From Prosopocoilus inquinatus (Eukaryota; Arthropoda; Insecta; Coleoptera; Lucanidae): a stretch of DNA of 64,000 bases. The notes beneath the pieces were generated by a model that did no database searches, had not been told where the DNA came from, and saw only the letters and a list, made by a program, of their open reading frames with translations. Numbering within the stretch: position 1 is the stretch's first letter; each line of letters starts with the position of its first letter. The stretch covers positions 4,464,001-4,528,000 of the forward strand of contig CM069876.1 in assembly GCA_036172665.1 (NCBI GenBank), written 5' to 3'. This document shows positions 33,950 through 45,919 of this stretch, one piece after another. A program made the position numbers and the translations under genes.

Positions 33950-36206
33950 TAAAGAGCGGATTCTATGCTAAATGCAAATTGCATGCATATTTTGCATATT
34001 TGAGCATTTTGTTCAATTTTCGCATATTTCTTAAAAACGTGCATATATATGCATATTTGAAAGAATTTGGTCGAAGTGTGTAAATTTTTTCCTGAATTCT
34101 TAATTCGTCAGAACATGTTGTTGCATTAATTAGGGTCTAGTTTGCACCCTTCTTGGGCTTAAGCAGGCAGAATTTTCCAAGTAGTGAATTAGGGATTTCC
34201 AAGTACTTTCTTAACGATGCGGTGGGGCGTTCATGTTTGCAATATTGTTTCATCACTTCTTCACGGATTATTAGTCGGTTATTGCTGCGAACGTTTAGTT
34301 CTTCCGTAAAAGTATTTTTGTTTGTGAGAAGTGCATTATGCCGAAAGACAATTCGAGCCTGGTTAATTCCTGGATCAGAAGCTATCCCGAGCTTGCTTAC
34401 ACCAATGGAAGCGTATTCTGTAAAGCCTGTAGTAAAATGGTAAGTTTTAAGTTTGTTTTCTTCCTCCTTAGGTAAATATTTGCTTGGTTCTTGAATATTG
34501 AAAGTTCAGACAGTTTAAATAAATTCAAGTTCTTGTTGTAGATACCAACCCAACGAAAATTTTCGGTCACACAACATGTCGGGACAGAACTACACAAGTC
34601 AAAATGCAAGAAGATGAATGAATCGAAAACATTTCAATTACCCTTAGACAGTGGACCGTCGTTGATGACTTCATCTAATGAACAACAAGAATTTAATGCT
34701 GATTTATGCGAGGCGATGATTTGTGCAAACATACCTTTGAAAAAACTGCAAAATTCTATTTTTAAAAGTTTTTTGGAAAAATATACCAAGAAAAATGTTC
34801 TCGATGAAAGTACGTTAAGAAAAAATTACGTGCCTCGCATCTACAACGATACTCTAAAAGAAGTCAAGAAAATCGTAGAAAATCAATATATTTATTTTAT
34901 TGTGGATGAAACTACTGATTCTTGTGGGCGTTACATTGTAAATTTATTAATAGGGTCTTTGCGGGAAGATAAACCTAGTGAATCTTATTTAATAGCCTGT
35001 ACACAGTTAGACAAAACTAATCATTTAAGTATTTTAAGATCTGTTAATGAATGTTTTATGAAATTTTTCTCACCTAATGTAGTTCCTACTGAAAAAATTT
35101 TACTTATGGTATCAGATGCTGCCCCTTACATGGTTAAAGCCGGGCAGCAATTTAAAACAATTTATAAAAATTTAGTTCACGTGAGTTGTTTAGCTCATGG
35201 ATGTAACAGAGTAGCTGAACATATTAGATGTGAATTTTCTGATGTAAATCTACTAATTAGTACCATTAAAAAATATTTGTCAAAAGTCCCCTACGAGTTC
35301 AGTTGTACAGGGAAAAATTGCCGAATGTACCTTTACCTCCCGAACCAGTGTTGACTAGGTGGGGAACTTGGTTGGAAGCGGCAATGTTTTATGCTGAACA
35401 TTTTGTAGCAATTAAGGAATTGGTTGTAGAGTTTAATGCCCAAGATAGTGCTGCTATTGCAAAGGCACAAAATATTGTAACAAAAACTTCATTGGCAAAT
35501 CAACTGAACTTCATCAAAATGCATTACAGTTTTGTAATACAAACTGTAAACAATTTAGAAAAACCGAAAATGTCTTTAATAGAATCCGTTAAAATTGTTA
35601 AAGAATTTAAAGAGAATATTTCAAAAGTTCCAGATAAAATCGGCAGTTCAGTAAATAAAAAATATTTATCCGTTTTAGATAAAAATAGCGGCTTCAAAAC
35701 CCTTGAGGAAATTTACGAAATTTTGAATGGAAACTTTGAAATTGACTTAAGTGTAGAATTTTCAGCTATGAGTCACTTTAAATATGCCCCAATTACCTCC
35801 GTGGATGTTGAAAGGAGTTTTTCAATTTATAAAAATATTTTGTCAGATAAAAGGCAAAATTTCCTGGTAGAGAACTTGGAAAAACACATTGTTGTAAATT
35901 ATAATCGAAGATTTTTTAGTCGTTATAATATTTACTTAATAATGTACATACATAATATACATACTTCCTTCATATAAGCGTTTACAAATAAATGTAAATA
36001 AATTGTATAAAATATAATGTTTTTTATTTGAATAAGAATGCCCATAAAACACAGTAGACCAGTTATTGCATTATTTGAAGTGTTCGGCCTATCTTGCACA
36101 TATTTCGCCATTTTTAGTGCATATATATGTGCATATTTCATCATTTTTTAGTGCATATATATGCGCATATTTCATCAAAATTACTCGCATATAAATCCGC
36201 TCTCTA
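33950..36206 (+). mobile_element. hAT element, copy 2 (full length)
   Basis: TIRs are TAAAGAGCGGATTCTATGCT (33950) and, from the other side, TAGAGAGCGGATTTATATGC (36206). Perfect 8-bp target duplication ATTATAAG at 33942-33949 and 36207-36214. Subterminal GCATAT motifs cluster at both ends. At 2,257 bp it is a plausible complete hAT, containing one transposase gene with a short intron. Confidence 0.95.
34338..35977 (+). pseudogene. hAT transposase gene, copy 2, one frameshift
   Basis: Exon 1 34338-34439 and exon 2 from 34542, separated by a 102-bp intron with GTAAGT and TTGTTGTAG borders, place the two halves of a BED-type finger in one frame (CKAC, then HVGTELHKSKC). Exon 2 encodes YFIVDETTD (first catalytic Asp region), LMVSDAAPYM (second Asp region), RWGTWLEAAMFYAE and the C-terminal dimerisation region VDVERSFSIYKNILSDKRQN, ending at 35977. 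A run of 6 A at 35268-35273 (7 in copy 1) shifts the frame, truncating the reading at 35354. This is the only clear lesion I see. Closest known type: CGBP1-like hAT transposases. Confidence 0.9.
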
Positions 36207-36214
36207 ATTATAAG

Positions 36215-36987
36215 TTTACCTCGACCATAGGTTGTAACATTCCAATCTAACTTCATCGTTGAATTTCTTGAAGGAAAGTATTTTCGGAAGGCATTTGTCT
36301 ATCTGGAAATCTTTGTCAATGCATATACCTTGTATATCTAGTTTTGTTCAACGACTCCATACGAATAAAGAAGATTAAGAATTTGGTAAGTTAGGTGCTA
36401 AAGAGACAGAAAGTTAAACATCCGAACCTATAGTTGACGGGCTTGTATTAATTAATTTTTTAACTGAACATTATTCAACCAACTATTAAATACCCCAAAT
36501 TTGAATTTAAAACGCAACTACTATTAGTTGGTAACTAATTATTTTAGTTGGTAACAATTTCCTGTTAATTAACTTTAATTTTATTTAATTTGACCTTTTA
36601 GTAAAAATTTATTAAGAGCGAAGCTTTACTTTGATCTTCCCCAGTTACCCTTTTAGGCTCCTACGTACGCTATGAGACAGTTTGTACATAATCATTTATC
36701 GTTCATTTATTCTTGATTAGCTCTCTTCTCGGTTTACACTGCCCACATTACTTTGTAACATAGGGAATAAATAAAACCCGGTTATTTTTTATATCACCGT
36801 AGCGAAAGGTAAATTGACATTACAAGAACTATGATAGTTAAAATAAAATAACGGGTTTCACGTATTCTGTATATTCGTATTATAGTCTGAATGAATCCAT
36901 AGAAAATACTCTTGTAAGGATTGAATAACTTTATTCTTACTTATAATACTCCTACTAATTAATTAATTTTTGGCCGATATAATTGGC
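36215..36987. other. unassigned sequence
   Basis: AT-rich; contains two near-identical TTAGTTGGTAAC strings (36525-36556). No gene recognised. Confidence 0.4.
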
Positions 36988-37109
36988 TAAAAGGTTATTC
37001 GGCAGGATTAGGCTATTTTTTTAAAGACACTCTTTTGTTGTACGCTTTATATTTCGAAATAGATGAAATCTGTGATGAAACCAGCCCAATCCTGCCGAAT
37101 AACCCTTTA
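36988..37109. mobile_element. 122-bp MITE inside a hAT remnant
   Basis: Inverted ends AAGGTTATTCGGCAGGATTA (36991) and a right end complementary to it (37083-37107). TA borders are plausible. It interrupts the minus-strand hAT remnant, whose frame reads into it. Confidence 0.75.
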
Positions 37110-38036
37110 ATAATTTTTTTTTCAAAATTTTGTTTTTCAACAAGTACAGTATACTTCCCAAAGTTTTCGATATAATTGACTGCCGAAAAAGCTCGTTCAG
37201 CTTGAATTCCCTGATTTTGAAATAGTTTCATTTCTTTTTTTTATTGCACTTAAAAAAACTTTTTGTATTTCAGGTTGTATTCCTTCCATGCACTTTTCTG
37301 TTTCTTTTTCCAACTTTTCTTTTAGTGATGAATTATAAAATTCTTCTTATTTCTCACTGCTTGTTTCTTCTTCATTGCTTTCCACGTTCACAAGAGCATT
37401 TACCCTTTCAATTATTAACTTGATTTGTTTTATATGCGCAACTACGCTATTTTCTCCGTAAATTTCAATTCATCAGGCTGATGAGGATTTTGAAGACACC
37501 ATATAATTGGACACGTCATCTTTGCTGTATACGATGTGATAAAGATATCTTCAAATTGTTGCTTAGTATTCAATTCAGTTTTTCTCCTAATTGATTCATG
37601 AGGAATTTCGAATTGAAATCTCGTCAACACATTGCTTCTACTGTTAATTTTACTGATTCAAGTATGTCTTTAATATCAGTCAGCACCATGAAATTAGAAT
37701 CCTCTAATCTGATTGGATGTTTAAGATTTATGAGTGCTTGCTTGATGCTAGTTCTTAAAAGAACGAAACGAAAAAAGTATAGCATCATTTTTCGTTGGCG
37801 ATCTTTTAAAATACACTGCTATTTTCTAAACTTTATGTTATTAATATTTTGTTCATCTGTCTGGACCTGGAACATCGTAAATCTCATCATTATGTGAAAC
37901 TGATTAAATTCTTGGCTTCCGGTTGGAACCACGTGTCTCGGATTTTTGCTACTGCCAATGTTTCGTTCTCCACTGCAGAAGAACTTCCTCAGGGCTTGGT
38001 CGTTCCTCCTAATTTTTTAAGAATAGATTGACATCG
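37110..38036 (-). pseudogene. hAT-like transposase remnant
   Basis: With several frame changes the minus strand reads, from 38036 downward, EERPSPEEVLLQWRTKHW, then KTELNTKQQFEDIFI, a lysine- and glutamate-rich stretch near 37260-37350, and the hAT C-terminal signature QAERAFSAVNYIENFG near 37150-37200. The rest of the C terminus is lost at the MITE. It is more decayed than, and not closely related to, the hAT copies at 22 and 34 kb. The assignment rests mainly on the ERAFSA box. Confidence 0.55.
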
Positions 38037-38319
38037 TTTACATTTGGCACTTTTTCCATCTTTTGATATGATAATATGATATGAAATGATGCCACACTAA
38101 TGATATGTCAGAATCTTTTTTATATTCAGTAAAAACATTTTTAAAAACGTACACATACTCGACTAAAGTTTAGTTGTACGTATGCGCTTGGCCTTAGGAT
38201 TGCAAATCACAGGCAATCATACTACTCGCAGGCATACATATTCATTTATTAATAATGTTAATGAATATTATTTTTTATTAATTGCATAAAGCGTATCATA
38301 TTTTTAAATGCTGCTGGGC

Positions 38320-38412
38320 AATCCCGAAAATCCCGGGATTAGTACTTTTTATTCCCGAGATTTTCGGAATAAAAAATCGGTCGGGATCCCGGGATTGTAT
38401 TCCCAACTAATA
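38320..38412. repeat. CCCGGGATT-rich subterminal region
   Basis: Contains repeated ATCCCGGGATT and TCCCGAAAATC strings in both orientations, typical of ends of some hAT elements. It lies upstream of the minus-strand hAT remnant and may be its 5' end; exact TIRs were not found. Confidence 0.5.
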
Positions 38413-39380
38413 ACGCAAATTGTATCTGCTTTAATATTTTATTTTTTAATCTAGCATAGCTAAAGCCGTGATTAAAATAAACATAAACTAAATGGCTCTA
38501 TGCGAGTTTCTTGAGTAAGAGAGTGAGAGAGAATTTAATCAAGGCGTTGCTAAATTAAAGACGAGGTGAGAATGTGCTCAATTTTCAAATATTAATTGTG
38601 TTTAGGTTTCCCTAGATGTCAGAATATGTAATGAAGAAATATTACTTTTTGTTTTCTGTTTCTCCCTTTTGTTTTATATGATGCGAAAGGAGAATTAAAT
38701 TTGTTTACAACCTTTGTTTTTATTAAGAGTAATATGAATGAAAGGTTTTTTTCCCTAAAAATCAATATTAATTTATCCTTACTTGAAATAGATTTCACTA
38801 GCAAATTTTCTTTCGTTGGTGATAAAGTACATACATTTAACTGGTAAATGCGTAAATGCGGACTTTGCTTCAATAAGGTTTAAGAAAAATTAACAATAAT
38901 TTTCATCCTTAAAGGAGGAATCACAAGGATCAACTCAAAAGGTCAAATTTACGAAGAGTTATTAAGGAAAGTTGTTCAGAATTAAGTAATAACACCAATT
39001 CTCAAGTTTGGGCGAAAAATTTTAATTTTAACTATTCAAAAAAGAACCAAAATAATGCATTTTCAGTAAATAATTTTTTTTGGTAAGTGTCCCTTGGAGA
39101 GCAAAACCATAGGAACACAACGAAGACTTGGTAGAACATGTAGATGAAGATTTTTCTTGTTCTATGTTTCAGCTAGCTAAATTTTGCTGTTTATCAAATA
39201 ATTAAAAATCTAAACTTTTCGCCTAAATTTGGAAATTGGGGTTATTTCCTAATTCTAAACAACTACTCTTAACAGCGTTTAATATGATTAAACAAAGCAG
39301 TTCTGTTAATCGTACGTCATGAATTAGCTCCAAATAATAAGCAGTGAAATCAGCGAAAATCGTCGTTCTTGGAATTTTGG
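38413..39380. other. unassigned sequence
   Basis: AT-rich with short frames lacking domains. Nothing recognised. Confidence 0.4.
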
Positions 39381-39384
39381 TGTA

Positions 39385-39561
39385 CAGGGTGTACCGAATT
39401 TCCGAAATTGTGTCAAAGTATCCTTTTATATACACTTTATCAAAGAAATGTCTTAACAAAAGTTAAGTTAAGTTAAGTTAAGTAAGTTTCCGTTCCACAT
39501 AATTTCAAAATTATTTTCAAACGTTTACTATGGCACTGTTCCGGAAGTTCTAGACAGCCTG
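39385..39561. mobile_element. 177-bp MITE containing a pentamer repeat
   Basis: Left end CAGGGTGTACCGAATTTCCG, right end (other strand) CAGGCTGTCTAGAACTTCCG, each bordered by TA (39383-39384, 39562-39563). A (AAGTT)n tract of about five units lies at 39458-39485. The terminus type matches the foldback at 2081 and family A. Confidence 0.7.
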
Positions 39562-39563
39562 TA

Positions 39564-40610
39564 CAATTACTCATAAGTTTAGCTTAATAAGGTAAGGCAA
39601 TTTAACACAAATTAGTAGATACCCAGCTTACGCAATTTTTTTCCAACATTTAGCAACGCGTCAGAGTTACTTCATCACGTACTCTAATTAATACAGCATC
39701 TACACTAATGCGAATATTGTTTTTTTTTTTTATTTAAAAATGTATGTATCACATATCATATTGTATTTGCACTCAATTTGACTAGTCATGTTGGCTAGGT
39801 GCATTTTTTGTATCCTCTGACATTATAGCAAATAAACTTATTGTTATTACCTGCAGTAGCGTTCGCTGACGTTGTTGGCGGTTAATTTTAAATGTAATTA
39901 GTTAATAATAACATTCCATCCGTAGATGGTAAACTTTTAAAACAATTGCTTCTAATACCGTGTGAGAAGAAATGTTAGCTAACATGTTCGCATTGGTCTA
40001 GACATGGCATTAGATTTTAATATCATGAGAAATCTGAGATCTCTCAATACTGCTTACATTTTGAAGAATTTACTCACTTACGATGATGATAATTTTAAAA
40101 ACCTTCTTTATCAAAGTTAAGAGAGTCGTGCAAAAGTTAATTACTTTTAAATGGGCTATAAAAGACAGGGGGATATATTTTTTTTTCTATTTCGGTACTT
40201 CAGTGGGTTACATTATGAAACTCAAACGAGTCATTTGGATTTCATAAAGTAGCCTGTTAAAAAACGCGAAATGTTATTTTCTCAGATTGGTGACAATATA
40301 AGCAGCTAGATTTGTTCAAATCTCAAATTGTAAATAATAACCCACCCTGAACGCTATACACGTTTGAAATTACCTTTATCTGCTGGTATCCCAAATTATA
40401 AACACAACTAAAACGCTTTATAAGGCCACAAAATATATAATTATAAACCTAACCTCTAAACAGCGTTTATTTTAAATTATTTAAACCTTTCATACTGACG
40501 GGGGGTGTGTTTATTAATATTTTCTTAAATTATTAATTGAAAATGGTATTTTGCCATCTAAACCTCTAAAAAAGCATTGTTGAATATACCTGCAAAATAT
40601 TTAGCTGATC
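39564..40610. other. unassigned sequence
   Basis: No gene, transposon end or repeat recognised apart from short A/T tracts. Confidence 0.4.
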
Positions 40611-41101
40611 TATCAATCCACCGCTCCATCAATCCATCATTTCAATCCATCACTTCATTCATCCATCGAATCAACAGTTCCTCCATCCATTATCCATTCA
40701 TCATCGGTACATCGTTTCATCAATTTATTGTTCATTCATCCATCGCTTCATCGATCCATTACTTCGCCATTCTGTTACTTCATTCATTCATCGTTTCATC
40801 CATCCATCTATTCATTGGACCGTCAATTCATCAGACCATCACTTTATCAATGCATCGCTTCATTGATCCATCGCGTAATTTATACAGCGATTATTTGCTT
40901 CATCGGTCAATTCGATATATCAATCCAGCTTTCATTTATTTATGGCTTCATCAATCGGTCGATCCACTGCTTCAATATTATATCATTTAATCGAATATTT
41001 CAAAGATGCATTACTATTTCGCATCATCGATTTATCGTTTCATTGATCCAATAGTATCATCGTTCCATTGCTTCAACGATCTTTCGTATCATCAATTCAT
41101 G
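40611..41101 (+). repeat. degenerate CATC/TTCAT tandem array
   Basis: About 490 bp of imperfect repeats built from CATC, TTCAT and CATCNATC words with variable spacing of about 12-20 bp. It creates two overlapping open frames (40577-40990 and 40728-41054) rich in Ser, Ile, His, Phe and Pro. These are by-products of the repeat. It is likely a decayed minisatellite. Confidence 0.8.
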
Positions 41102-42765
41102 TACAAATTCACATATAAAGAAACTAATTTCGCTGGGGTAATTCAGTTACCCGCTTAGATTATCCTATTACTTTTGAGATCTTGGCCACGGAACCAGTTC
41201 TTCATAAGATATTTTGGCGCACTTGTCCATCTAGAAAACTCACCTTCGACTCGTTTTCGAGAACTGGACGCTTGCGCTAAAATCACGTCTTGCAAAGCTT
41301 TTTTTAATATACTATTCAATATAATGCCTCAGAATGAAACTTTGTAATTGTCTAGCAGCAATTTAATGCGAAGTATGATCACGACTGATCAATTAAGGAA
41401 TCAATTCAATAACTGAGCTGCAGTCCAGTTATTGAATTGATGCAGCAATTTAAACTAGACTAAATCGCCTGTCAGTTTTTTCGACGGCTGAAAGAGGTAT
41501 CAAATCTAATACGTTAAAAATTTCAAGGAGTATAATATTTCAAGTGCTTTGTACACAAATCTTAACAGCTCTAAGAGTATTAATTCCAGTATCTACTTGT
41601 TCGATGAAAACTCTTACCCAATGTGAATTTTGTAAACTTCATTTTCTGTCTGAATTGATTTTATTATTTATTAATAATGCAGGTTTTTCTTGACAAATAT
41701 AAATATATTAATTGGTGTATTGTAAAAAATCAGAAGTAAATAATTTACTTTATTCGTCCGCTCCTACTATTCTATCTGAAACTTTTAATGTCGAATATCA
41801 TATTAGGTAAGATTAGTAATAAACTACTGTATACTTTTATAAAAATAATTTATTCTTTGTTTAGAAAATTATTATCTCGACATAATTAAACGAGATAATA
41901 AGTCGGTCCATTTTCAATTGTCTCCAATCGTTTAGTTAAAACATTCAGACTTGAATTTTATTAAGCTTTGGAAAGTTTTCCTTATTATACTTAAAGGCGA
42001 CTGAAGTAAACATGCAGTTCCGTTCGTTATCAAATACCATTAAGCAAAAGCGTGGAACGAAACAACGTTCGTCCGCCTATCCGCACAATGTTAACGTCTA
42101 TTTTTAACCTGAAAGCAAAGTTTCCTACAACTTTATTATTTTATGTTCCACCGCCAAGAACAGGAGAATGTGCTCGAATCCGAATACCATCGGCGAAGTA
42201 ACATCGTCATAATCGTTCGAATGTAATTTTTTTTTTCTAAGTTGAAATGGTCGAAGTCTTTTTATCGGTCGGTCCTAAAGCTTTTCGTTGTAAAACTGCT
42301 GAAAAATAATTTTCATTGCGTACTATCGTGCACTTTATTTTATGATAGGAGTTAAAGTCGAAATCGTAAAAGAGTATGGAGTGTATAATCAGAGACGTTG
42401 CCGAAAGTACCTAAGTGTTTGAAGCATTTGCATGGATCGTTATGTCGTCTTCTTCTGAGGAAATAAGAACTAGAAAATTTTCGTGCTTCATATTTTTTCC
42501 TCTTTTTCAATTCTTGTCACTTTTTAGTTCTACATTTAAATATTGTTGCTGTCTCTCATTTTGTAACTAATTTGACGACACAAACATTAATACTGTATCA
42601 TATGGGCCTCCTTCAAAAAAAGAAAACTAAATGCGAAACGGAAAGGTTCGCAAATGGAAACGGACATGACAATGGATAAGGAAAAGCGAAGAGTGTTTCT
42701 GAACAGTAAGTGCAACGAAGAATTCGGCATAAAAAGAATAAACAAAGAAAAAGAAGGAAAAAAGC
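41102..42765. other. unassigned sequence with one hairpin
   Basis: Contains a perfect 14-bp hairpin (41402-41439). About 42000-42470 is less AT-rich and repeat-free. No coding exon recognised. Confidence 0.4.
41402..41439. repeat. perfect 14-bp hairpin between direct repeats
   Basis: CAATTCAATAACTG and its exact complement (41426-41439) are separated by 10 nt. The pair is bracketed by direct repeats GCAGCAATTTAA (41355-41366 and 41442-41453) and by GTCTAG / CTAGAC (41350 and 41455). Confidence 0.6.
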
Positions 42766-42769
42766 GATT

Positions 42770-43062
42770 TGGAGAATAGCGACTTGGAATGTAAGAACTC
42801 TTCTAGAGCCAGGCAAAATGGAAGAAGTAGCTAAGGAAATCGAAAAATATTAAATAAATATAACAAATTTGCAAGAAGTGAGATGGAATGGGGAAGGAAA
42901 AATAGCTAAAAAAAAATACGCTATATGGTATGGAGGTGAAACGAACCAGGGGCATAAAGGTACAGACAGCTTTTTTACTTCATGGAGTATTAAAAGAGCA
43001 AGTATTACAATTTAAACCGAAGGGTGGAAGAATATCATACCTCTGCAGAGTGTTTGGTAATT
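42770..43062 (+). pseudogene. RTE-like LINE endonuclease N-terminal fragment
   Basis: The plus strand reads WRIATWNVRTLLEPGKMEEV, a stop, then INITNLQEVRWNGEGKIAKK and YAIWYGGETNQGHKGT. This is the start of the apurinic/apyrimidinic-type endonuclease domain of RTE-like LINEs (ATWNVR and LQEVRW boxes). It contains an in-frame stop and frameshifts and ends after about 290 bp, so only the 5' part of ORF2 remains. Confidence 0.75.
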
Positions 43063-43885
43063 GCCTGAACAAATTAAAACTGTAAATTCGGGTCACCAAA
43101 TGAAGTACCAAAAGTCCTACACATAAAATCCGTTCTGCCTATTTTTGAAAAATTTCGAAAAGTACCAATTGTTTGGAACCGCTGAAGTATTTATCACACA
43201 AGCGCATATTAAAGTAAATATTCGATATGACGGAACGCATGAATCAGCGCGAATCTACGCAATGACGTGCAAGCCCATCGCTTTTAATAGCTCGGATAAA
43301 AGTTACCGCAGAAATCGAACTCCAGTTAAGGCGTACTTAAAGCACGTAAGGGCCATGATTTCTCCGTTTTTTTTGTGAACTCGTAACATGTTTGTAAATA
43401 AAATAACTTGTAAATATTTATTTCAACGTCCTTTGACGTTTCATCACTCGTAAAATAATAAAACTTTATTAAACACAATTTCAATTGAAAAAAAATGTAA
43501 TAATTTCATTCTTTGTGCGTACATTTATTCTGACATGCACACTTTAAAATCGGTAGAGACACTCTCACCTTTCAGCATTTGCGTTGAAAGACGTAAGCAA
43601 AAAGAGAAACAAACCGTTAGCGGAATTTATGGTTTCTGCCTGGGCGGACGATGTTTTCAGCATGGGAGACGTTAATCAGCGGTTCCCAAACAACTTTTTT
43701 CGATTTTTGTTTCAGTTTTTTTCTCGAAAACAAAAGCTGTAACACCCCGGATTATCAAGCCTTTTTTACTCTAGTTAGTGTCCTCAATTCCTGATAAATT
43801 TAGACACAAAAGGAAGCATTTCTTAATTGCTGCAATGGTTTGAATTTTAGGAAATCCAATTTTAGCTCTCTATATGAAGCCGTAT
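43063..43885. other. unassigned sequence
   Basis: A 77-codon plus frame (43145-43378) has no domain I know. The remainder holds no recognised repeat. Confidence 0.4.
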
Positions 43886-43889
43886 CAAG

Positions 43890-45919
43890 CACAAACTGAG
43901 GTTTCCTACTTGATTATAGGTCACCTGTATCTGTCGTAGATAAATTTTACAAAAAATTGAATTATTTATTTGAACAGTTTGTGCCACTAAAGAAAGCCCC
44001 CAAAAAGTTGTATCCAAAGTGGTTCACCGGTTCCATTATAAAAGATATAAAACAAAAATCCAGACTCCTTAAACAATATAAGAGAACCAAATCGGCTGTT
44101 ACTTACGCTCAGTATAAACAACTTCGTCGTAAGATCAAGGTTGATACTGATAAAGCAATGAAATCCTACTTGCACAGAACTGAAGAAATGATTCTTAAGG
44201 AGCCTAACACTTTTTGGGCACATATTAACAACGTATTTAAAGTTTAAATCCCTGTCATCATCTATGACATATAATGGATTAATTTTGGATGATATTCAAG
44301 CAATTGTTAATGGGTTTGCACAGTACTTTTCTCAATCATACTCTGCAAGTAATTTGGACGTTTCCTCCGTTAATGATGACGAGGGTAATGCAAACACATT
44401 AATTATTAAACAAATGTGTGAGGACGATGTTCTGAAGGCTATTAAAACTTTGAAATCCACAAATACAGCAGGCCCTGACCAAATTCCTGCCTTTTTAATT
44501 CGTGATTGTGCACATATTTTCATTAAACCAATAACTATAATTTATAACTTAATATTGCAATAAAACATTATTCCTAATGCATGGAAGTTATCCCGGATTG
44601 TTCCTGTTTTCAAAAAAGATGACAAGTCACAAACCGATAATCATAAACCTATTGCGATTATGTGCGACTTTGCCAAGATCTTTGAATATACTCTTGAACC
44701 TTTTCTACGACATCATTTTTCGTCATTTGTTTCACCAATTCAACATGGTTTCTTGCCCGGCAAATCCACTATTACAAACTTAATTTCATTTTCTCAGTTT
44801 CTTTGTGAAAAAGTTGACCGCTCCAAACAAGTTGATGTGGTATGTAGACTTGACCAAGACATTTGATGGTCTTGATCATCATCTTCTTCTAGAAAAACTA
44901 AGTACTTATCTTCTCACATACTCTACCTTTTTGCTTCATATCTCACTGACCGGCGACAATTTGTTGAGTATAATGGCATAAAGTCAACTGAATTCGTAGC
45001 AACTTCAGGAGTCCCTCAAGGTTCTGTACTTGGACCACTGTTATTTGTTATCTTTATCAATGATATTATTATGGATGTCGGGGTTGAATGCCTTATGTAT
45101 GCAGATGATATTAAATTATTTTCGCAAGTGGATAATCTTCAGGATTGTTTTAATGTACAAACAGCTTTGAATACTATTTGTCAATGGTGTTCATCTAATA
45201 ACTTGTCCTTAAACCCATCCAAATGCTCTGTTGTTTCCTTTGGTAGACGAAAAAATTTACTGTCTCATAATTGTACCATTAACGATGAAACGATTAATCG
45301 CTGTGACAATATTAAAGATTTAGGAATAACATTCGACTACAGATTGACATTCATTCGCCACATTGACAACATCACGAATACCGCTTATAAAACTTTAGGG
45401 TTGATAATTAGAATATCTAAATGTTTTAACAATCTTGCTACAATTAAAGAATTGTATTGTAGTTATGTTAGATCTCGACTGGAGTACGGGTCTTTAATTT
45501 GGAATCCTAATTATGGCGTTCACATTGATAAGATTGAGAGAATTCAGCGCAAATTCTTAAAATACTTTTACTTTAGAAAGGAGGGCAATTATCCAAATCA
45601 AGGAATTCCTCAAGAATACCTCTTAAACATGTTTCAATTAAAAAGTCTTCAAACACGTCGTGTAATTGCCTCGTTGGTGCTTTCAGTCAAACTGGTTAAT
45701 GGGGATGTTCATATCCCTGAATTGTTAGGTTATCTGCCTTTTCGTGTACCACGTCTTGGCGCTCGCTCGCACTCTTTACTGCAGATTCCTATTACCAGAA
45801 CAAACTTGCTCGAGAATTCGCCATTACATGTTATGTGTCGTAACCATCGATTGATTGACAACCAAATTGATATTTTCAATTGCACGCTTCGTCAAATTGC
45901 TGATTATTTTGCGGTATAG
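43890..45919 (+). pseudogene. Jockey-like LINE ORF2: reverse transcriptase and C-terminal domain
   Basis: The 5' part is missing (no endonuclease). Reading with frame changes gives the linker KLYPKWFTGSIIKDIKQKSR, then RT boxes: TAGPDQIPAFLIRD (about 44465), LPGKSTITNL (about 44755), the motif-A-like VDLTKTFDGLDHHLL (about 44840-44885), SGVPQGSVLGPLLFVIFIND (about 45008-45064) and the catalytic box YADD (45098-45109). A 282-codon frame (45071-45919) then encodes the typical Jockey C-terminal region with CSYVRSRLEYGSLIWNP. There is no RNase H. At least three frameshifts or stops lie between 44247 and 45071. No clear poly(A) tail follows. Confidence 0.85.

Noticed and set aside
40577..41054. 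Two overlapping frames of 137 and 108 codons
   Set aside because: Both are generated by the CATC-word tandem array and have no protein-like sequence.
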